Shown: piece after piece, positions 39,562-49,160 of the stretch
How positions within the stretch are numbered: position 1 is the first letter of the stretch
Layout: every line of letters begins with the position of its first letter
From: an uncultured Methanobacterium sp.
Lineage (GTDB): Archaea; Methanobacteriota; Methanobacteria; Methanobacteriales; Methanobacteriaceae
Assembly (NCBI RefSeq): GCF_963665055.1
Contig: NZ_OY762015.1
Span: forward strand, 868,001-932,000
Direction of reading: 5' to 3'
Length of the DNA stretch: 64,000 nucleotides
The notes under the pieces: model-generated
Database searches by the model: none
The model's input: only the letters and a program-made list of their open reading frames with translations
What the model was told of the DNA's origin: nothing
Made by a program: the position numbers and the translations under genes

Positions 39562-40644
39562 ATGGCAGAAGATTTTTCTTTCGATCATCTCTCGGCAACA
39601 GAATTTGAAAATTTTTGTCACGAACTACTTGATGAAATTGGATTTATTAATATAGATTGGAGAAAAGGTACTGGTTATGATAGTAGTCCTTCTGATGATG
39701 GTCGAGATATTGAATGTGAAAGAGAGATAAAAGATGAGAATGGTTCCAAAATAATAGAAAAAATATTTGTGGAATGTAAACATTACAAAAAAGGAGTTCC
39801 AGTTGGTGCCATTACAAATGCAATTGATTGGGCAAATGCAGAGAAACCTTCAACATTATTAATTATAGTTTCAAATTTCCTTTCCAATCCAACTAAGAGA
39901 TATATAGATACATATAAAAGAAATAACAACCCGTCATTTGATATTCAATACTGGGAAAAAACCCATCTTAAGAAATTAACTTTAAACAGATGGAATTTAT
40001 TAAAAAAGTATGATATTCCTAATTTAGAGTTTCCTTTCATTGATTTAATACATCCTGCTCATCTTTGGTATTTTCGAGATCCTCCAATGAATAGTATGGG
40101 TTATCTTTTTGAGTTAATTGAAGGTTTAGATAATAAAAAAAGGGATCATATTTTTAGTTTTTTATTCAGGGCAATAATAAAACCAAGATCTAAAAAGCCA
40201 ACATTTAAAAAAGGAGAAAAAATGCGTGATTTGTTATTAGATAAAGTGGATTATGAATCATTTAAATCTAAAACTCAGTTCCTTTCAAATTTAGTTTATG
40301 AACCATTTCTAATAACATCAATGATAAACTTTACATTAGAACATATGTTTAGATTAGCTGATAAAACTGAAATGGATATAGTTATTCAAAATCAAAGGAG
40401 ACTTATAAAAGATTTCAAAAAAGTAAAGACAGGAGAAGTAGATTTAGGATTTGGTGAAACATTCACTGAAGACCAAATTCAAAAAAAATGTGACAGTATA
40501 ATTAAATCAACACAAAAAAGAATTGATGACATGCCTGAAATTTATAATAAGCATTATGAATTGTATATTTACTTCTGCAATAACATAGTAAGTGAATTGT
40601 TCAAAGAAGACATATTTGATGTTTTAACTAAGAAAGATATCTGA
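39562..40644 (+). CDS. Mrr-like restriction endonuclease
   Basis: The N-terminal 115 residues form a PD-(D/E)XK nuclease of the Mrr type: LSATEFENFCHELLDEIGF, DDGRDIECERE with the metal-binding Asp, and IFVECKHYKKGVPVGAI with the E-x-K. The remaining 240 residues are helical and not recognised (an effector or oligomer domain). GTGAGGAG precedes the ATG. It is divergent from the DISARM-like operon and has the same very A+T-rich codon use, so both probably arrived together. Mrr enzymes cut modified DNA, which would be relevant if the radical SAM protein modifies DNA; this link is speculative. Confidence 0.8.
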   Translation: MAEDFSFDHLSATEFENFCHELLDEIGFINIDWRKGTGYDSSPSDDGRDIECEREIKDENGSKIIEKIFVECKHYKKGVPVGAITNAIDWANAEKPSTLLIIVSNFLSNPTKRYIDTYKRNNNPSFDIQYWEKTHLKKLTLNRWNLLKKYDIPNLEFPFIDLIHPAHLWYFRDPPMNSMGYLFELIEGLDNKKRDHIFSFLFRAIIKPRSKKPTFKKGEKMRDLLLDKVDYESFKSKTQFLSNLVYEPFLITSMINFTLEHMFRLADKTEMDIVIQNQRRLIKDFKKVKTGEVDLGFGETFTEDQIQKKCDSIIKSTQKRIDDMPEIYNKHYELYIYFCNNIVSELFKEDIFDVLTKKDI

Positions 40645-40904
40645 AATTATAATCTAGTTTCTAATATATAAAAATTAATTTCTTCGTAAAGGAATTTAAT
40701 ATTTTATCCTTAACAATTACATCTAGACACTGGTTTTCAGCTAAATGAACGAACGAACCAAATTCAATATTTTTTTACAAATTGGATGTCTATTAAATTT
40801 TCATGTGTTTGTTGAGATAATGATTATAAATTATTGATTAAGCCCTATTTTTTCCCTTCAGGTTCATTAATCAATTTATAATGGAGAAGATGATCAGTTC
40901 ATGC

Positions 40905-41255
40905 GCCTTGTATCTATTCCTTTTAATTCCCATGATACTGTTCCAAATAAATATCGGATCTAATTGGGGACTTACTGAAGACCAGAATATGTTGTTCGCA
41001 AGTAGCAATGATGCTAAAAACATCACCAAAGATAAAGATGCTATTAAAAACAATTACAATCTCAACTTCAGCTTAATGATGGAAGTAATAAAAAAATAAC
41101 CGTTAAAAAGGTTAGCGAAAATGAAACAATAATTATAGTAAATGATACCTGAAAAGTTTAAAATTATTACATGAAATGTTCAAAATTATAGATCAAAAAA
41201 TCTTTGAATAAAAATATAAATCTTTTTAAATTGGCTATTTCTCCCATAAATCTAC
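40905..41255 (+). pseudogene. Truncated duplicate of DUF457 membrane hydrolase gene
   Basis: About 340 bases are nearly identical to 48,765-49,105, covering the C-terminal third of the DUF457 protein and the DNA after its stop. Encoded words such as IPMILFQINIGSNWGLTEDQ and FASSNDAKNIT match the intact copy. A small indel near 41,076 shifts the frame (LNFSLMMEVIKK against LNFQVNDGSNKK). The first two thirds of the gene are absent. The high identity in the non-coding tail shows a DNA-level duplication. Confidence 0.85.
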
Positions 41256-41428
41256 ATGTAGTTTTAATATATTGTTTTTCGTAAATTTCTAAATTTATTT
41301 CAATCCATCTCAATAGAAAAACTTAATTACAATTTAATATCCATAACAATTCAAGTTTTATTTGTTTTAGGTTAATTAAACTGTGAATTGGATTAATTGC
41401 AAATATAAACATTAATGGGGAAATATCA

Positions 41429-42481
41429 GTGAATGGAAAAATTTACAAAATTAAAGACAACAACGAACTAGTAACAATCCCTGAAGAAAAACACCACAAT
41501 GAAAACAACTTCCAGGAGTTGCTCTTCATGTATCCAGATCTCATCCCAGGGGACCAGATTAATAATGAAAATCCCCGCAGATGGCTACGTGTAGGTCGTG
41601 AAATTGACAACATCGATATCTTTCTACTTGATCAAGACGGTATCCCCACTATTGTAGAAGTTAAAAAAAGCAACAATAACGAAATTCACCGTGAAGTAGT
41701 GGGCCAAATGTTGGATTATGGTTCAAAACTGGTTTTCTCCCAATCTGCAGAAACAATCCTCCCCCAGATAGAAGCTAACAGTCCTCAAAGTGTGCAGGAC
41801 TTTTTAGATAATGAAATGAGTGAAGAAGAATTTTGGGAAAATGTTGCAAACAATCTAAAAGAAGAAAAAATGAGACTCATAGTAGTATCTGATGAAATAC
41901 CCAGGAATCTGCAAAATATCATTGAGTTTCTAAACAATAAAATCGAATCAACTGAAGTTCTGGCACTGGAAATAAAACAGTTCACAGATAATGCAACTGG
42001 AACCAGGACTTTAGTGCCCAGGTTAATGGGTCAGACAAGAATTATAACACCTATTGAACCGGAATTGGTAGAAACAACCTTTTTCGAAAACCTGGATGAC
42101 GTTGGGGTAGAGTTCTTCCGAGAATTAATCAAATTTGCCAATGCAAATAATCTAACCCGGAAATGGACCAAGAAAGGATTCTTTTTAACAGTTCCCCTCC
42201 AAAACCAGGAAGTAAAGATCTTACAGTGCTACTCCCAGCTATATTCTTACGGACAAAGTGTCTTCTCCACTTACTTTAACATAATCAATGAGGTTAAAGA
42301 TGGAGATATAATTTTCAAGAAATTTTTAGAGGATATACTGGAATTGGAAGATTTTTACAGGGTAGGCAATGATTTTGGATTCAAAGTTGTGAAGATTTTA
42401 GATGAATATCAGTGGAAAGAGTTTAAGAGAATTATACTTGAAATGATGAAATCAATTGAAAAAAATGGGTTGAATGAATAA
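41429..42481 (+). CDS. Predicted PD-(D/E)XK (NucS-like) nuclease
   Basis: The first 110 residues carry a nuclease-like core: ENNFQELLFMYPDLIPGDQI, REIDNIDIFLLDQDGIPTIV and EVKKSNNNEIHREVVGQMLD, giving the D and E-x-K residues of the PD-(D/E)XK fold and the GQMLDYG helix. The C-terminal 200 residues are a helical domain of unknown role. Length 350. A 3' fragment of a second copy lies at 50.3 kb. It is probably a DNA repair or defence nuclease; single gene. Confidence 0.75.
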   Translation: MNGKIYKIKDNNELVTIPEEKHHNENNFQELLFMYPDLIPGDQINNENPRRWLRVGREIDNIDIFLLDQDGIPTIVEVKKSNNNEIHREVVGQMLDYGSKLVFSQSAETILPQIEANSPQSVQDFLDNEMSEEEFWENVANNLKEEKMRLIVVSDEIPRNLQNIIEFLNNKIESTEVLALEIKQFTDNATGTRTLVPRLMGQTRIITPIEPELVETTFFENLDDVGVEFFRELIKFANANNLTRKWTKKGFFLTVPLQNQEVKILQCYSQLYSYGQSVFSTYFNIINEVKDGDIIFKKFLEDILELEDFYRVGNDFGFKVVKILDEYQWKEFKRIILEMMKSIEKNGLNE

Positions 42482-42503
42482 AGATCAGACAGTTGAATAG
42501 AAT

Positions 42504-42959
42504 TCATCCCATCCCCACATACCCTAAAACATCTGCACATTTATCTCGTAATATTTTGCTTGACTCTTCATAACAAACATCAACCACATCCTGAAGTTCT
42601 TCATCTCCTTCCCATTCTCTTTCCAGGAATTCATAGCCCATAACATCGGCTATTTCCTTGATTATATGGCAGCAGAGGAATACATCATCTATGTAACCAT
42701 ATGGGCCGTATATCTGTTCGGGGATTATGTCGTAGGGTACCACAAAGTATCCTAAAACTGCACAGATCTTCATTCGAAGTTCCCCTGGAATGGAGTCATC
42801 ACTGAGTATATCCGAGAGCAATTTACACAGATCCGGACTGTAATCAACGAATCTTTCATATTCTCCCCTGTAAGAATCAAGGTTCTCCCTTAAAACATCG
42901 TAAAAAAATTTGAATTCATTCAAGTGGTTAAAATCATTGGCTTCATTTTCCATATACAA
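42504..42959 (-). CDS. DUF1232 (YkvA-like) protein
   Basis: A 151-residue protein with the DUF1232 core CAVLGYFVVPYDIIPEQIYG then YIDDVFLCCHIIKEI, a short hydrophobic pair with the Y..PxDxIP and DD motif. The function of the family is unknown. It lies 67 bases upstream of nothing in its direction but is convergent with the nuclease gene and downstream of the large helicase-nuclease gene region on the same strand. Confidence 0.75.
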   Translation of the reverse strand: MYMENEANDFNHLNEFKFFYDVLRENLDSYRGEYERFVDYSPDLCKLLSDILSDDSIPGELRMKICAVLGYFVVPYDIIPEQIYGPYGYIDDVFLCCHIIKEIADVMGYEFLEREWEGDEELQDVVDVCYEESSKILRDKCADVLGYVGMG

Positions 42960-43026
42960 TCACCATTCTCCCTTCCATATTAAATTAAAAGGATTATCTT
43001 AATCCATAAGTATCTATTTTTTCAAT

Positions 43027-45825
43027 TTAACAGCAGAATTTAAAGACACACAAATGGCAGAACTCATTCCTGCGTTTTTCAAATTCCTGATTGGATATTT
43101 TCTCACAGATACCTTCCAGGTCATCATTCAACTGAGCGTAATCATCCTCATCACATTCAAAGTAGGTTTTCTTCCGGTCCTTGAAGGTGTAAGCACACAC
43201 ACGGTCAAACTGGTAAGAGTCTTTTAGTGCGTATTCATACATTTTAAGCTGGAATTTAACGTTAGTTTCCTCAATTCCTTTCCTGCTGCGTGCCTTGAAA
43301 TCTATCAGTTCCGTTTCTCCCTTACTGTTTTCAATTATAAGATCGGTACGTCCCTTTATTTCCATATTCATCCGGGCTATGGAAAATGGTTCTTCAGTTG
43401 ATTTAACCTCCTTAACATAATCCTTCATATCATGATAATAACTCAACAGGTCCCTTTCCAGGATCCTTCTCTGTGTAAGGTCTTTTTTCTCATTCTTATA
43501 GAGTGGAACCCAACATTTATCCACGATATGCCTGATTATGGATCCACCTAATTCTTCATGCTGTTTCATGCGGAGGTGTATTTTATGCAATGAGTTATGG
43601 AGTATTGTACCATAATTCTGCATATAAGCAGGTGGGTACTGGAATCCATATTCATACATCATTTGATACATGAAAGGACATTCATTGTAGGAGTCAATTG
43701 ATGAATAACTCAGTGAAACTATTTTTTCATCATTTATATCGTATTTATCGCATGTTTTAAGATTATCACATGTATTCAGAACTTGTTCTATTTTTTCAAT
43801 TTCCTTAACATAGGGGGAGTATCCAACCCGTTTTACTTTGATCTTATCTGCTGAGGAGACCACCAGTATGTCCTGGGCCCGGGTCATGGCTACATAAAAG
43901 AGGCGTCTTTCCTCCATTTCAAACTCATCTGGTATGAGATCATCCTCGCTGAGCAAGGGATCATTTTCATCATGGTATTTCAGGAAGAGTTCCCGTGGTA
44001 GGGGAACCAGTGATCGGTCTGGTTTTTTGCGTCCTGGGAACCTGTTTTTTATAACCGAACACACAAAAACCACTGGAAACTCGAGGCCCTTGGCCTGGTG
44101 TACAGTCATTAAACGCACTGCATCTTCACTTTCAATGGTTTCCTCATCATATTCCATGTTCTGAGGTAGGAGATTAAGGTACCACATGAAATCCTTAATC
44201 TTGGGGTTCCGGTTCATGGATTCGTATTTATTTATAATCTGACTCAACTTGGCCAGATTGTAAATCTTTTCCTGGCTCTGGGTACTACCCTCTGAAATCA
44301 ACCATTTCAGATAACCTGAAATATCAAGGATCTGATAATAAAGGGATAAAATATCCTTTTTTTCCTTTGATAATTCCTCTTTAAGAAGATTTAATCCCAT
44401 TAATTTCTTTATATCTTCATTACTGGTGATCCTTATTTCCTTAAACTGGGATTTTTTTGTTAGTTTGCTAAGGTCAAATTCTTTATCCTGTTTTTCCAGG
44501 GTACTGATGGTTTCTGGATTGAGATTCATGAATTCTGTTTCAAACATGGATAAATTCCACCAGCTTTTCCATCTGGCAAATTTATAGTCCGGGGGGTCCA
44601 CATAGGAGAGCATGTAAAGCATGGTTCTTACTTCATCCCGAACCAGGAGTGATCCCTGACCACGGACTTTGTAGGGGATACCCTGCTTTTTAAGTTCTTT
44701 TATTATTTCCTGACCATGATAGCGAACACTTCTAAATAACAGGGCCACATAACCATAATGGGGAATTATTTTACTTTCTTTCATTTCAATAATGGTTTGG
44801 GCAACGTTCTTAGCCTCTTCATAAATATCTTCACTTTTAAGGACGATTATACCATTACCACACTCACGGGAGGGTTCTATTTTTTTGGGTATCTGATGGT
44901 AACCATCCATAAACTGATCAAAGAGCCTTACAATGTTGGAGGTTGATCTGAAATTCTTTTCCAAAGTCACATAACTGGATCTGTACTTATCCCTGAATTT
45001 GATAAAATTTTTTGGATCAGCACCCCTGAAGGCATATATGCTCTGGTCTTCATCTCCTACCACGCAGATGTTTCGGTCCGGTTGGGATATTAATTCAAAA
45101 AACTTATCCTGAATGGGATTGGTGTCCTGATACTCATCAACTAAAATAAACTGATACTGATTTCGCACTGAATCCAGAACATCCTCATGGGAATTTAAAA
45201 GTTTTAAAACCTCCTGTTGCAGTCCAGGAAAGTCTATCTTTTTTTCTTCCCTTAGTAAATCCAGATAGTTTTTATAGGCCTTAGAATATTCCTGGTATTT
45301 CTCATTATCTGGATAGTTTTTCTTTAGTGATTCACTCAGACTGGAGGGGGATATGCAGTTTTCACTGCACTGATTGAAAAAATGAACTACTTCTGGTAAC
45401 TGACTCATTTTTGTCAATTTTTTAAGTCCCAATTTGTAAAAATTGCTCCGGATAAACATCAGCTGCATTTCTTCATCCAGTACATCGAAAGTAGCCCCGA
45501 AATCATGAAAATCAGAATAATTTTGCAGTAGGTCATGGCAGAAAGAGTGAATGGTAGATACCTGCATCGATTTAGTCTCAGGACCAATGCAATGGCTGAG
45601 TCTGGCCTTGAGTTCCTCAGCAGCCTTCACAGTAAAGGTTATAACTAGGATATTCTCCGGATTAACTGATTTCTTTTTAACCAGATAAGCCACTCTTTCA
45701 ACCAGGACTCTGGTTTTACCCGCCCCAGGACCGGCCACAATAAGTAACGGTCCTTCAAAGTGTACTGATGCTATCCTCTGTGATTTGGTACATTTCTCCC
45801 TTCTCTGGCATAGTGAATTGGTCAT
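43027..45825 (-). CDS. UvrD-type helicase with C-terminal iron-sulfur nuclease (AddA/AdnB-like)
   Basis: Combined superfamily 1 helicase and RecB-type nuclease of 932 residues. Motifs: KCTKSQRIA (Q motif), Walker A VAGPGAGKTRVLVERVA, VITFTVKAAEEL, STIHSFCHDLL, LVDEYQDTNPIQD, GDEDQSIYAFRGA, MTVHQAKGLEFPVVFV and YVAMTRAQD. The C-terminal domain opens with SYNECPFMYQMMYEYGF and has LIDFKARSRKG (the D and xK of the nuclease) and three final cysteines in CHLCVFKFCC, giving a four-Cys iron staple. Such enzymes process double-strand ends. No AddB-like partner gene adjoins. Single gene. Confidence 0.9.
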   Translation of the reverse strand: MTNSLCQRREKCTKSQRIASVHFEGPLLIVAGPGAGKTRVLVERVAYLVKKKSVNPENILVITFTVKAAEELKARLSHCIGPETKSMQVSTIHSFCHDLLQNYSDFHDFGATFDVLDEEMQLMFIRSNFYKLGLKKLTKMSQLPEVVHFFNQCSENCISPSSLSESLKKNYPDNEKYQEYSKAYKNYLDLLREEKKIDFPGLQQEVLKLLNSHEDVLDSVRNQYQFILVDEYQDTNPIQDKFFELISQPDRNICVVGDEDQSIYAFRGADPKNFIKFRDKYRSSYVTLEKNFRSTSNIVRLFDQFMDGYHQIPKKIEPSRECGNGIIVLKSEDIYEEAKNVAQTIIEMKESKIIPHYGYVALLFRSVRYHGQEIIKELKKQGIPYKVRGQGSLLVRDEVRTMLYMLSYVDPPDYKFARWKSWWNLSMFETEFMNLNPETISTLEKQDKEFDLSKLTKKSQFKEIRITSNEDIKKLMGLNLLKEELSKEKKDILSLYYQILDISGYLKWLISEGSTQSQEKIYNLAKLSQIINKYESMNRNPKIKDFMWYLNLLPQNMEYDEETIESEDAVRLMTVHQAKGLEFPVVFVCSVIKNRFPGRKKPDRSLVPLPRELFLKYHDENDPLLSEDDLIPDEFEMEERRLFYVAMTRAQDILVVSSADKIKVKRVGYSPYVKEIEKIEQVLNTCDNLKTCDKYDINDEKIVSLSYSSIDSYNECPFMYQMMYEYGFQYPPAYMQNYGTILHNSLHKIHLRMKQHEELGGSIIRHIVDKCWVPLYKNEKKDLTQRRILERDLLSYYHDMKDYVKEVKSTEEPFSIARMNMEIKGRTDLIIENSKGETELIDFKARSRKGIEETNVKFQLKMYEYALKDSYQFDRVCAYTFKDRKKTYFECDEDDYAQLNDDLEGICEKISNQEFEKRRNEFCHLCVFKFCC

Positions 45826-45970
45826 TCTAAATAGTAACAGAAATGATTATAGTATTATATAGCATATCACATAATATTTATATTTTAAGACAATATTCAG
45901 TTCTCATAATAATATTACATAAAAAAAGGATAACATAGTTTTACACAAAAACATTATTTAAGGTTTTAAA

Positions 45971-46732
45971 ATGGATGATTTCAAGAAAAAATATTTAGAA
46001 CCGCTTGTAAATGGTCTTATTGTTGTTTTAATAATTGTTGACACTTTTCTGTTGTTACTAATCACTTTCTACAATCTGGATCCAGTGCTGGTCACTTATA
46101 TCATATACTTTGATTTAGGTGTTTGTCTGGTTTTATTCGTTGAATTTGTTTTCAGAATAAGGAATGAAGATAATAAATTACACTACATAAAAACCCATTG
46201 GTATGATATCATTGCAATGATACCACTTGATTTTGTATTTTCTCAGTATCTATTTGCCTTCAGGCTACTGCGACTTATAAGACTGGTTAGAATCTTTGCT
46301 CTTTTCCGGAAAAGCCTGCGACATATGTTAAAATTTGTAGAGGAAACACAGCTCCATTTAAGTCTGGGAATACTAATTTCCACCATCTTTGCTGGTACCA
46401 TTATATTCTATCTTCTGGAAGCTGGAGTAAACTCTAAAGTAGGTAGTTTATGGGATTCCCTATGGTACGTGATGCCTACAGTTGCCACCACTGGATCAGT
46501 TGATATTGTCCCGGTAACACCGGCAGGTAAGGTTTTAAGTATGTTCATGATGCTGGTAGGGCTGATATTCTTTGGTATGTTAACTGCATCCATAGCTTAC
46601 TGGTACATGGAACGTATGGAGAAAAGATACCAGGAAAAGAGTGAAAATGAGATGGACGAACTTAAAGATGTAATTAATAATCTGCAAAATGAAATTAGAG
46701 ATCTTAAAGAAGTGATAAATGAAAAAAAATGA
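45971..46732 (+). CDS. Voltage-gated channel-like protein with altered selectivity filter
   Basis: Six membrane helices in 253 residues: S1-S4 with a basic S4 (RLLRLIRLVRIFALFRKSLR, about 98-117), a pore helix, filter and S6. The filter region reads MPTVATTGSVDIVPVTPAGK; in potassium channels the six-residue core is TTGYGD or TVGYGD, while here residues 173-178 are TTGSVD. The Y and the second G are replaced, so potassium selectivity is doubtful. A C-terminal coiled coil (about 205-252) is typical. Single gene with a short A+T-rich leader. Confidence 0.85.
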   Translation: MDDFKKKYLEPLVNGLIVVLIIVDTFLLLLITFYNLDPVLVTYIIYFDLGVCLVLFVEFVFRIRNEDNKLHYIKTHWYDIIAMIPLDFVFSQYLFAFRLLRLIRLVRIFALFRKSLRHMLKFVEETQLHLSLGILISTIFAGTIIFYLLEAGVNSKVGSLWDSLWYVMPTVATTGSVDIVPVTPAGKVLSMFMMLVGLIFFGMLTASIAYWYMERMEKRYQEKSENEMDELKDVINNLQNEIRDLKEVINEKK

Positions 46733-46799
46733 GAAATTTTACGGAGGAAAAATTCCTATATTAGTAGAATGTTAAAGGTTTTAGAGTAAATATAAAATG

Positions 46800-47115
46800 A
46801 AAATCTTGATTGGTTACAAGATGAGAACCCGGATATATTCAGCCTTCAAGAAATTAAATCCTGCAGAAGATCAAATAAAACCTTTAATTTGAAGATTATT
46901 ATTACTTTTATTCATCTATAACTCCAGATTTTAGTGGAGTTGTATTTATTCGAAGATTAAGCCTAAGAAGGTTATTGATAATTTTGGGGGATGGGAGTAT
47001 AAAGAAGGAACAGAATTCTAAAAGCATAATACGATAATTATGCACTTTTAAAGATTTGTTTCCCAACTGGTGCTGACTCAGATAAAATGTATCAGGATAA
47101 GTTGTTAAATCGTAA
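46800..47115 (+). pseudogene. Exodeoxyribonuclease III (XthA) remnant
   Basis: In shifting frames the strand encodes DWLQDENPDIFSLQEIKS, then FSGVVF, then SKIKPKKVIDNFGGWEYKEG, then FPTGADSDKMYQDKL. These match consecutive ExoIII segments (the LQEIK metal-binding Glu, the YSGV strand, the S.IKP loop and the FP.G strand). At least three shifts and internal stops are present, so it is a true decayed gene. The rest of the 46,733-47,267 gap has no supported gene. Confidence 0.7.
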
Positions 47116-47267
47116 CGATTCAGGGTAGGTTCCTAACCCATAATCTTTTGGTGAGAATGTATTAATTTGGGGGACTTCAATGATGGTTTCGGAATTCAAT
47201 TATGATACCGAAAGATATATGTATTACTTCATAGTTATTATAAAATAAATATTAAAGAGGGAGTAGT

Positions 47268-47405
47268 ATGAGAATCAGTATGTCAATACCAGATGAAATA
47301 ATCAAAGATGTGGATGAAATGTTTAAAAAAGAAGGGTACAATTCACGATCCAATGGGATTGCAGACGCCTTAAAAGAATATGTAATCAATCATAAAAAGG
47401 AATAA
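47268..47405 (+). CDS. Ribbon-helix-helix (CopG-type) protein
   Basis: A 45-residue protein: MRISMSIPDEIIKDVDEMFK then GYNSRSNGIADALKEYVINH. This is a complete RHH DNA-binding fold with strand, helix, turn (SRSNGI) and helix. GAGGGAG precedes the ATG at a good distance. No toxin gene follows, so it is an orphan antitoxin or small regulator. Confidence 0.75.
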   Translation: MRISMSIPDEIIKDVDEMFKKEGYNSRSNGIADALKEYVINHKKE

Positions 47406-47765
47406 TTTCTATTTCTTTCCACGCGTTTGAAAAAAGAATAAACAAACCACATCCCAAGTTTTTCCTTTAAATTATTTTTTAGTTAGCTTATTTTTTCCAC
47501 TATTACACATCATTATTACACTTTTTTTAATTGACCTCAACTTTCTTTATTGATCTTAACCTTACCTTTTTTATGAACCTTAAATTCCTGTCACCAAACC
47601 CCAATAGTCTAGGATAAAAAAAATAATCATTAAACCTTAATTATAACTCTTCAAAACCAAAACGAAGATTTATTGACAATTTTTTTGACAGAATGTAATA
47701 ATTCAAACATCGATCTACACATATGTACCTACCCTTTTTATATTAGGTAAGTCATATTATGTAGT
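47406..47765. other. Intergenic region
   Basis: About 360 bases with no supported gene, A+T-rich with several T-runs that could end transcription of the RHH gene. A TATA-like TTTTTATATTAGG stretch lies 25-35 bases before the ATG at 47,766 and may be the promoter of the next gene. Confidence 0.4.
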
Positions 47766-48380
47766 ATGAAACTCTTACAATTAAAAGACAATATAAACAA
47801 TGGAAAGAACTTGATGTTCTATAATAAAGATGTTTATAATTGTTTTAACTTATTGAAGAGTGAATACTTATGTATTTATTACAATGAACCGTTACCAATT
47901 AAGATGCGATTAGTGGACGCTATGAGCGTCATATGTGGTTACAGTAAGGCACAATTAAATCGTTTAAGTATACCCGAACTCATTAAATACATGGTGGAAG
48001 AGTTGAAGTCCAAAACATTAATAATACTCTTCAACCATTTTGAGCGATTAACAGAAAGATCTTTACAAATATACCAGTATCTCAGCAGCATTGAAAATAT
48101 CCATCTCATCTGCAGTTTCAATGCAGTTAAAAACTTTAAACCAGAAGTATATCACTTCTTCAAAACGTTTAAACTGGTCAATATAGAAGATTACAAATTA
48201 GAAAATACTAAAGATGAAATTAACATCACTTACGCTGTTTATGCTATTTTAAGTATATACTGTTTTTTTATTTACCTGAAAACCTCATTTTCCTGTAACG
48301 TAGCTTCACTATTACTTGGAGGAGCCTGGTTTGGATTCTTAATTTTCAGGACCTTAATGTATACAGGAGGGCGATCATGA
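47766..48380 (+). CDS. Hypothetical protein with AAA-like core and two membrane helices
   Basis: The 204 residues start with a soluble part that has a Walker B-like strand (KTLIILFNHFERLTERSLQI) and a sensor-like strand (NIHLICSFNAVKNF), the order seen in AAA/STAND ATPases, but no Walker A Lys is present. Residues about 155-198 form two membrane helices. It overlaps the DUF457 gene by four bases, so the two are translated together. Function unknown; the protein may be a degenerate ATPase acting at the membrane. Confidence 0.55.
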   Translation: MKLLQLKDNINNGKNLMFYNKDVYNCFNLLKSEYLCIYYNEPLPIKMRLVDAMSVICGYSKAQLNRLSIPELIKYMVEELKSKTLIILFNHFERLTERSLQIYQYLSSIENIHLICSFNAVKNFKPEVYHFFKTFKLVNIEDYKLENTKDEINITYAVYAILSIYCFFIYLKTSFSCNVASLLLGGAWFGFLIFRTLMYTGGRS

Positions 48381-49003
48381 GAGAATACACCCACATTGCG
48401 GGTGCCATCCTACTATTTCTAACATTCGCTTATTTAACCAGTATCCATAACCTGATAATTGGAATATTTTTTGCAACATGGATATCAGTATTCCCGGATC
48501 TAATAGACAAGTTAGCAAGAAAACACAGAGGCATAGGTCATTCCATAATCTGGTTGATTCCTTTTGCTTTAGTAGGTATCTTAAATTTAACAATTGGATC
48601 AGCAATGGTAATAGGCTTCATTTCTCATATCCTTCTTGATCTCATGACCGTCCATGGTTGCCCCTTACTGTACCCCCTGATAAAAAGCGATTTTGTATGT
48701 TTTAATAAAAAAAGAAGAATAAAAACAGGCACATATCAGGAAAAAGCCGCATTTGTATTCATATTATTCCTTTTAATCCCCATGATACTGTTCACAATAA
48801 ATATCGGATCTCATTGGGGACTTACTGAAGACCAGAATATGGTGTTCGCAAGTAGCAATGATGCTAAAAACATCACCGAAGATAATGGTGCTATTAAAAA
48901 CAATTACAATCTCAACTTTCAGGTTAATGATGGAAGTAATAAAAAAATAACCGTTAAAAAGGTTAGCGAAAATGAAACAACGATTATAGTTAATGATACT
49001 TGA
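48377..49003 (+). CDS. DUF457 membrane-bound metal-dependent hydrolase
   Basis: The 208 residues match the DUF457 (YdjM) family: YTHIAGAILLF, FPDLIDKLARKHRGIGHSI with His and Asp ligands, GFISHILLDLMTVHGCPLLY, and four membrane helices. A hydrophilic C-terminal domain of about 65 residues (SNDAKNITEDNGAIKNN) follows. The start overlaps the upstream gene by four bases. A fragment of a second copy lies at 40.9 kb. Substrate unknown. Confidence 0.8.
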   Translation: MREYTHIAGAILLFLTFAYLTSIHNLIIGIFFATWISVFPDLIDKLARKHRGIGHSIIWLIPFALVGILNLTIGSAMVIGFISHILLDLMTVHGCPLLYPLIKSDFVCFNKKRRIKTGTYQEKAAFVFILFLLIPMILFTINIGSHWGLTEDQNMVFASSNDAKNITEDNGAIKNNYNLNFQVNDGSNKKITVKKVSENETTIIVNDT

Positions 49004-49105
49004 TAAGTTTAAAATTATTATTAGAAATGTTCAAAATTATAGATCAAAAATCTTTGAATCGAAATACAAATCATTTTAAATTAGTTATTTACTCCATATT
49101 TCCAG
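48765..49105 (+). repeat. Segmental duplicate, copy 2 (partner of 40,905-41,255)
   Basis: This stretch covers the 3' third of the DUF457 gene and about 100 bases beyond its stop and is nearly identical to the stretch at 40,905-41,255. Differences are scattered substitutions and a few small indels. Identity beyond the stop codon shows that a DNA block rather than only a gene was copied. The second half of the same block corresponds to 42,220-42,490 and 50,320-50,565. Confidence 0.85.
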
Positions 49106-49160
49106 TGCTCTCATTTCCAAGCCCTTAATACAAATATTCAATAGTAATAGTCAAAAAAAA

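Noticed and set aside
29469..40644. Integrated virus or provirus carrying the DISARM-like genes
   Set aside because: No integrase, capsid, terminase or attachment repeats are visible in or around the stretch.
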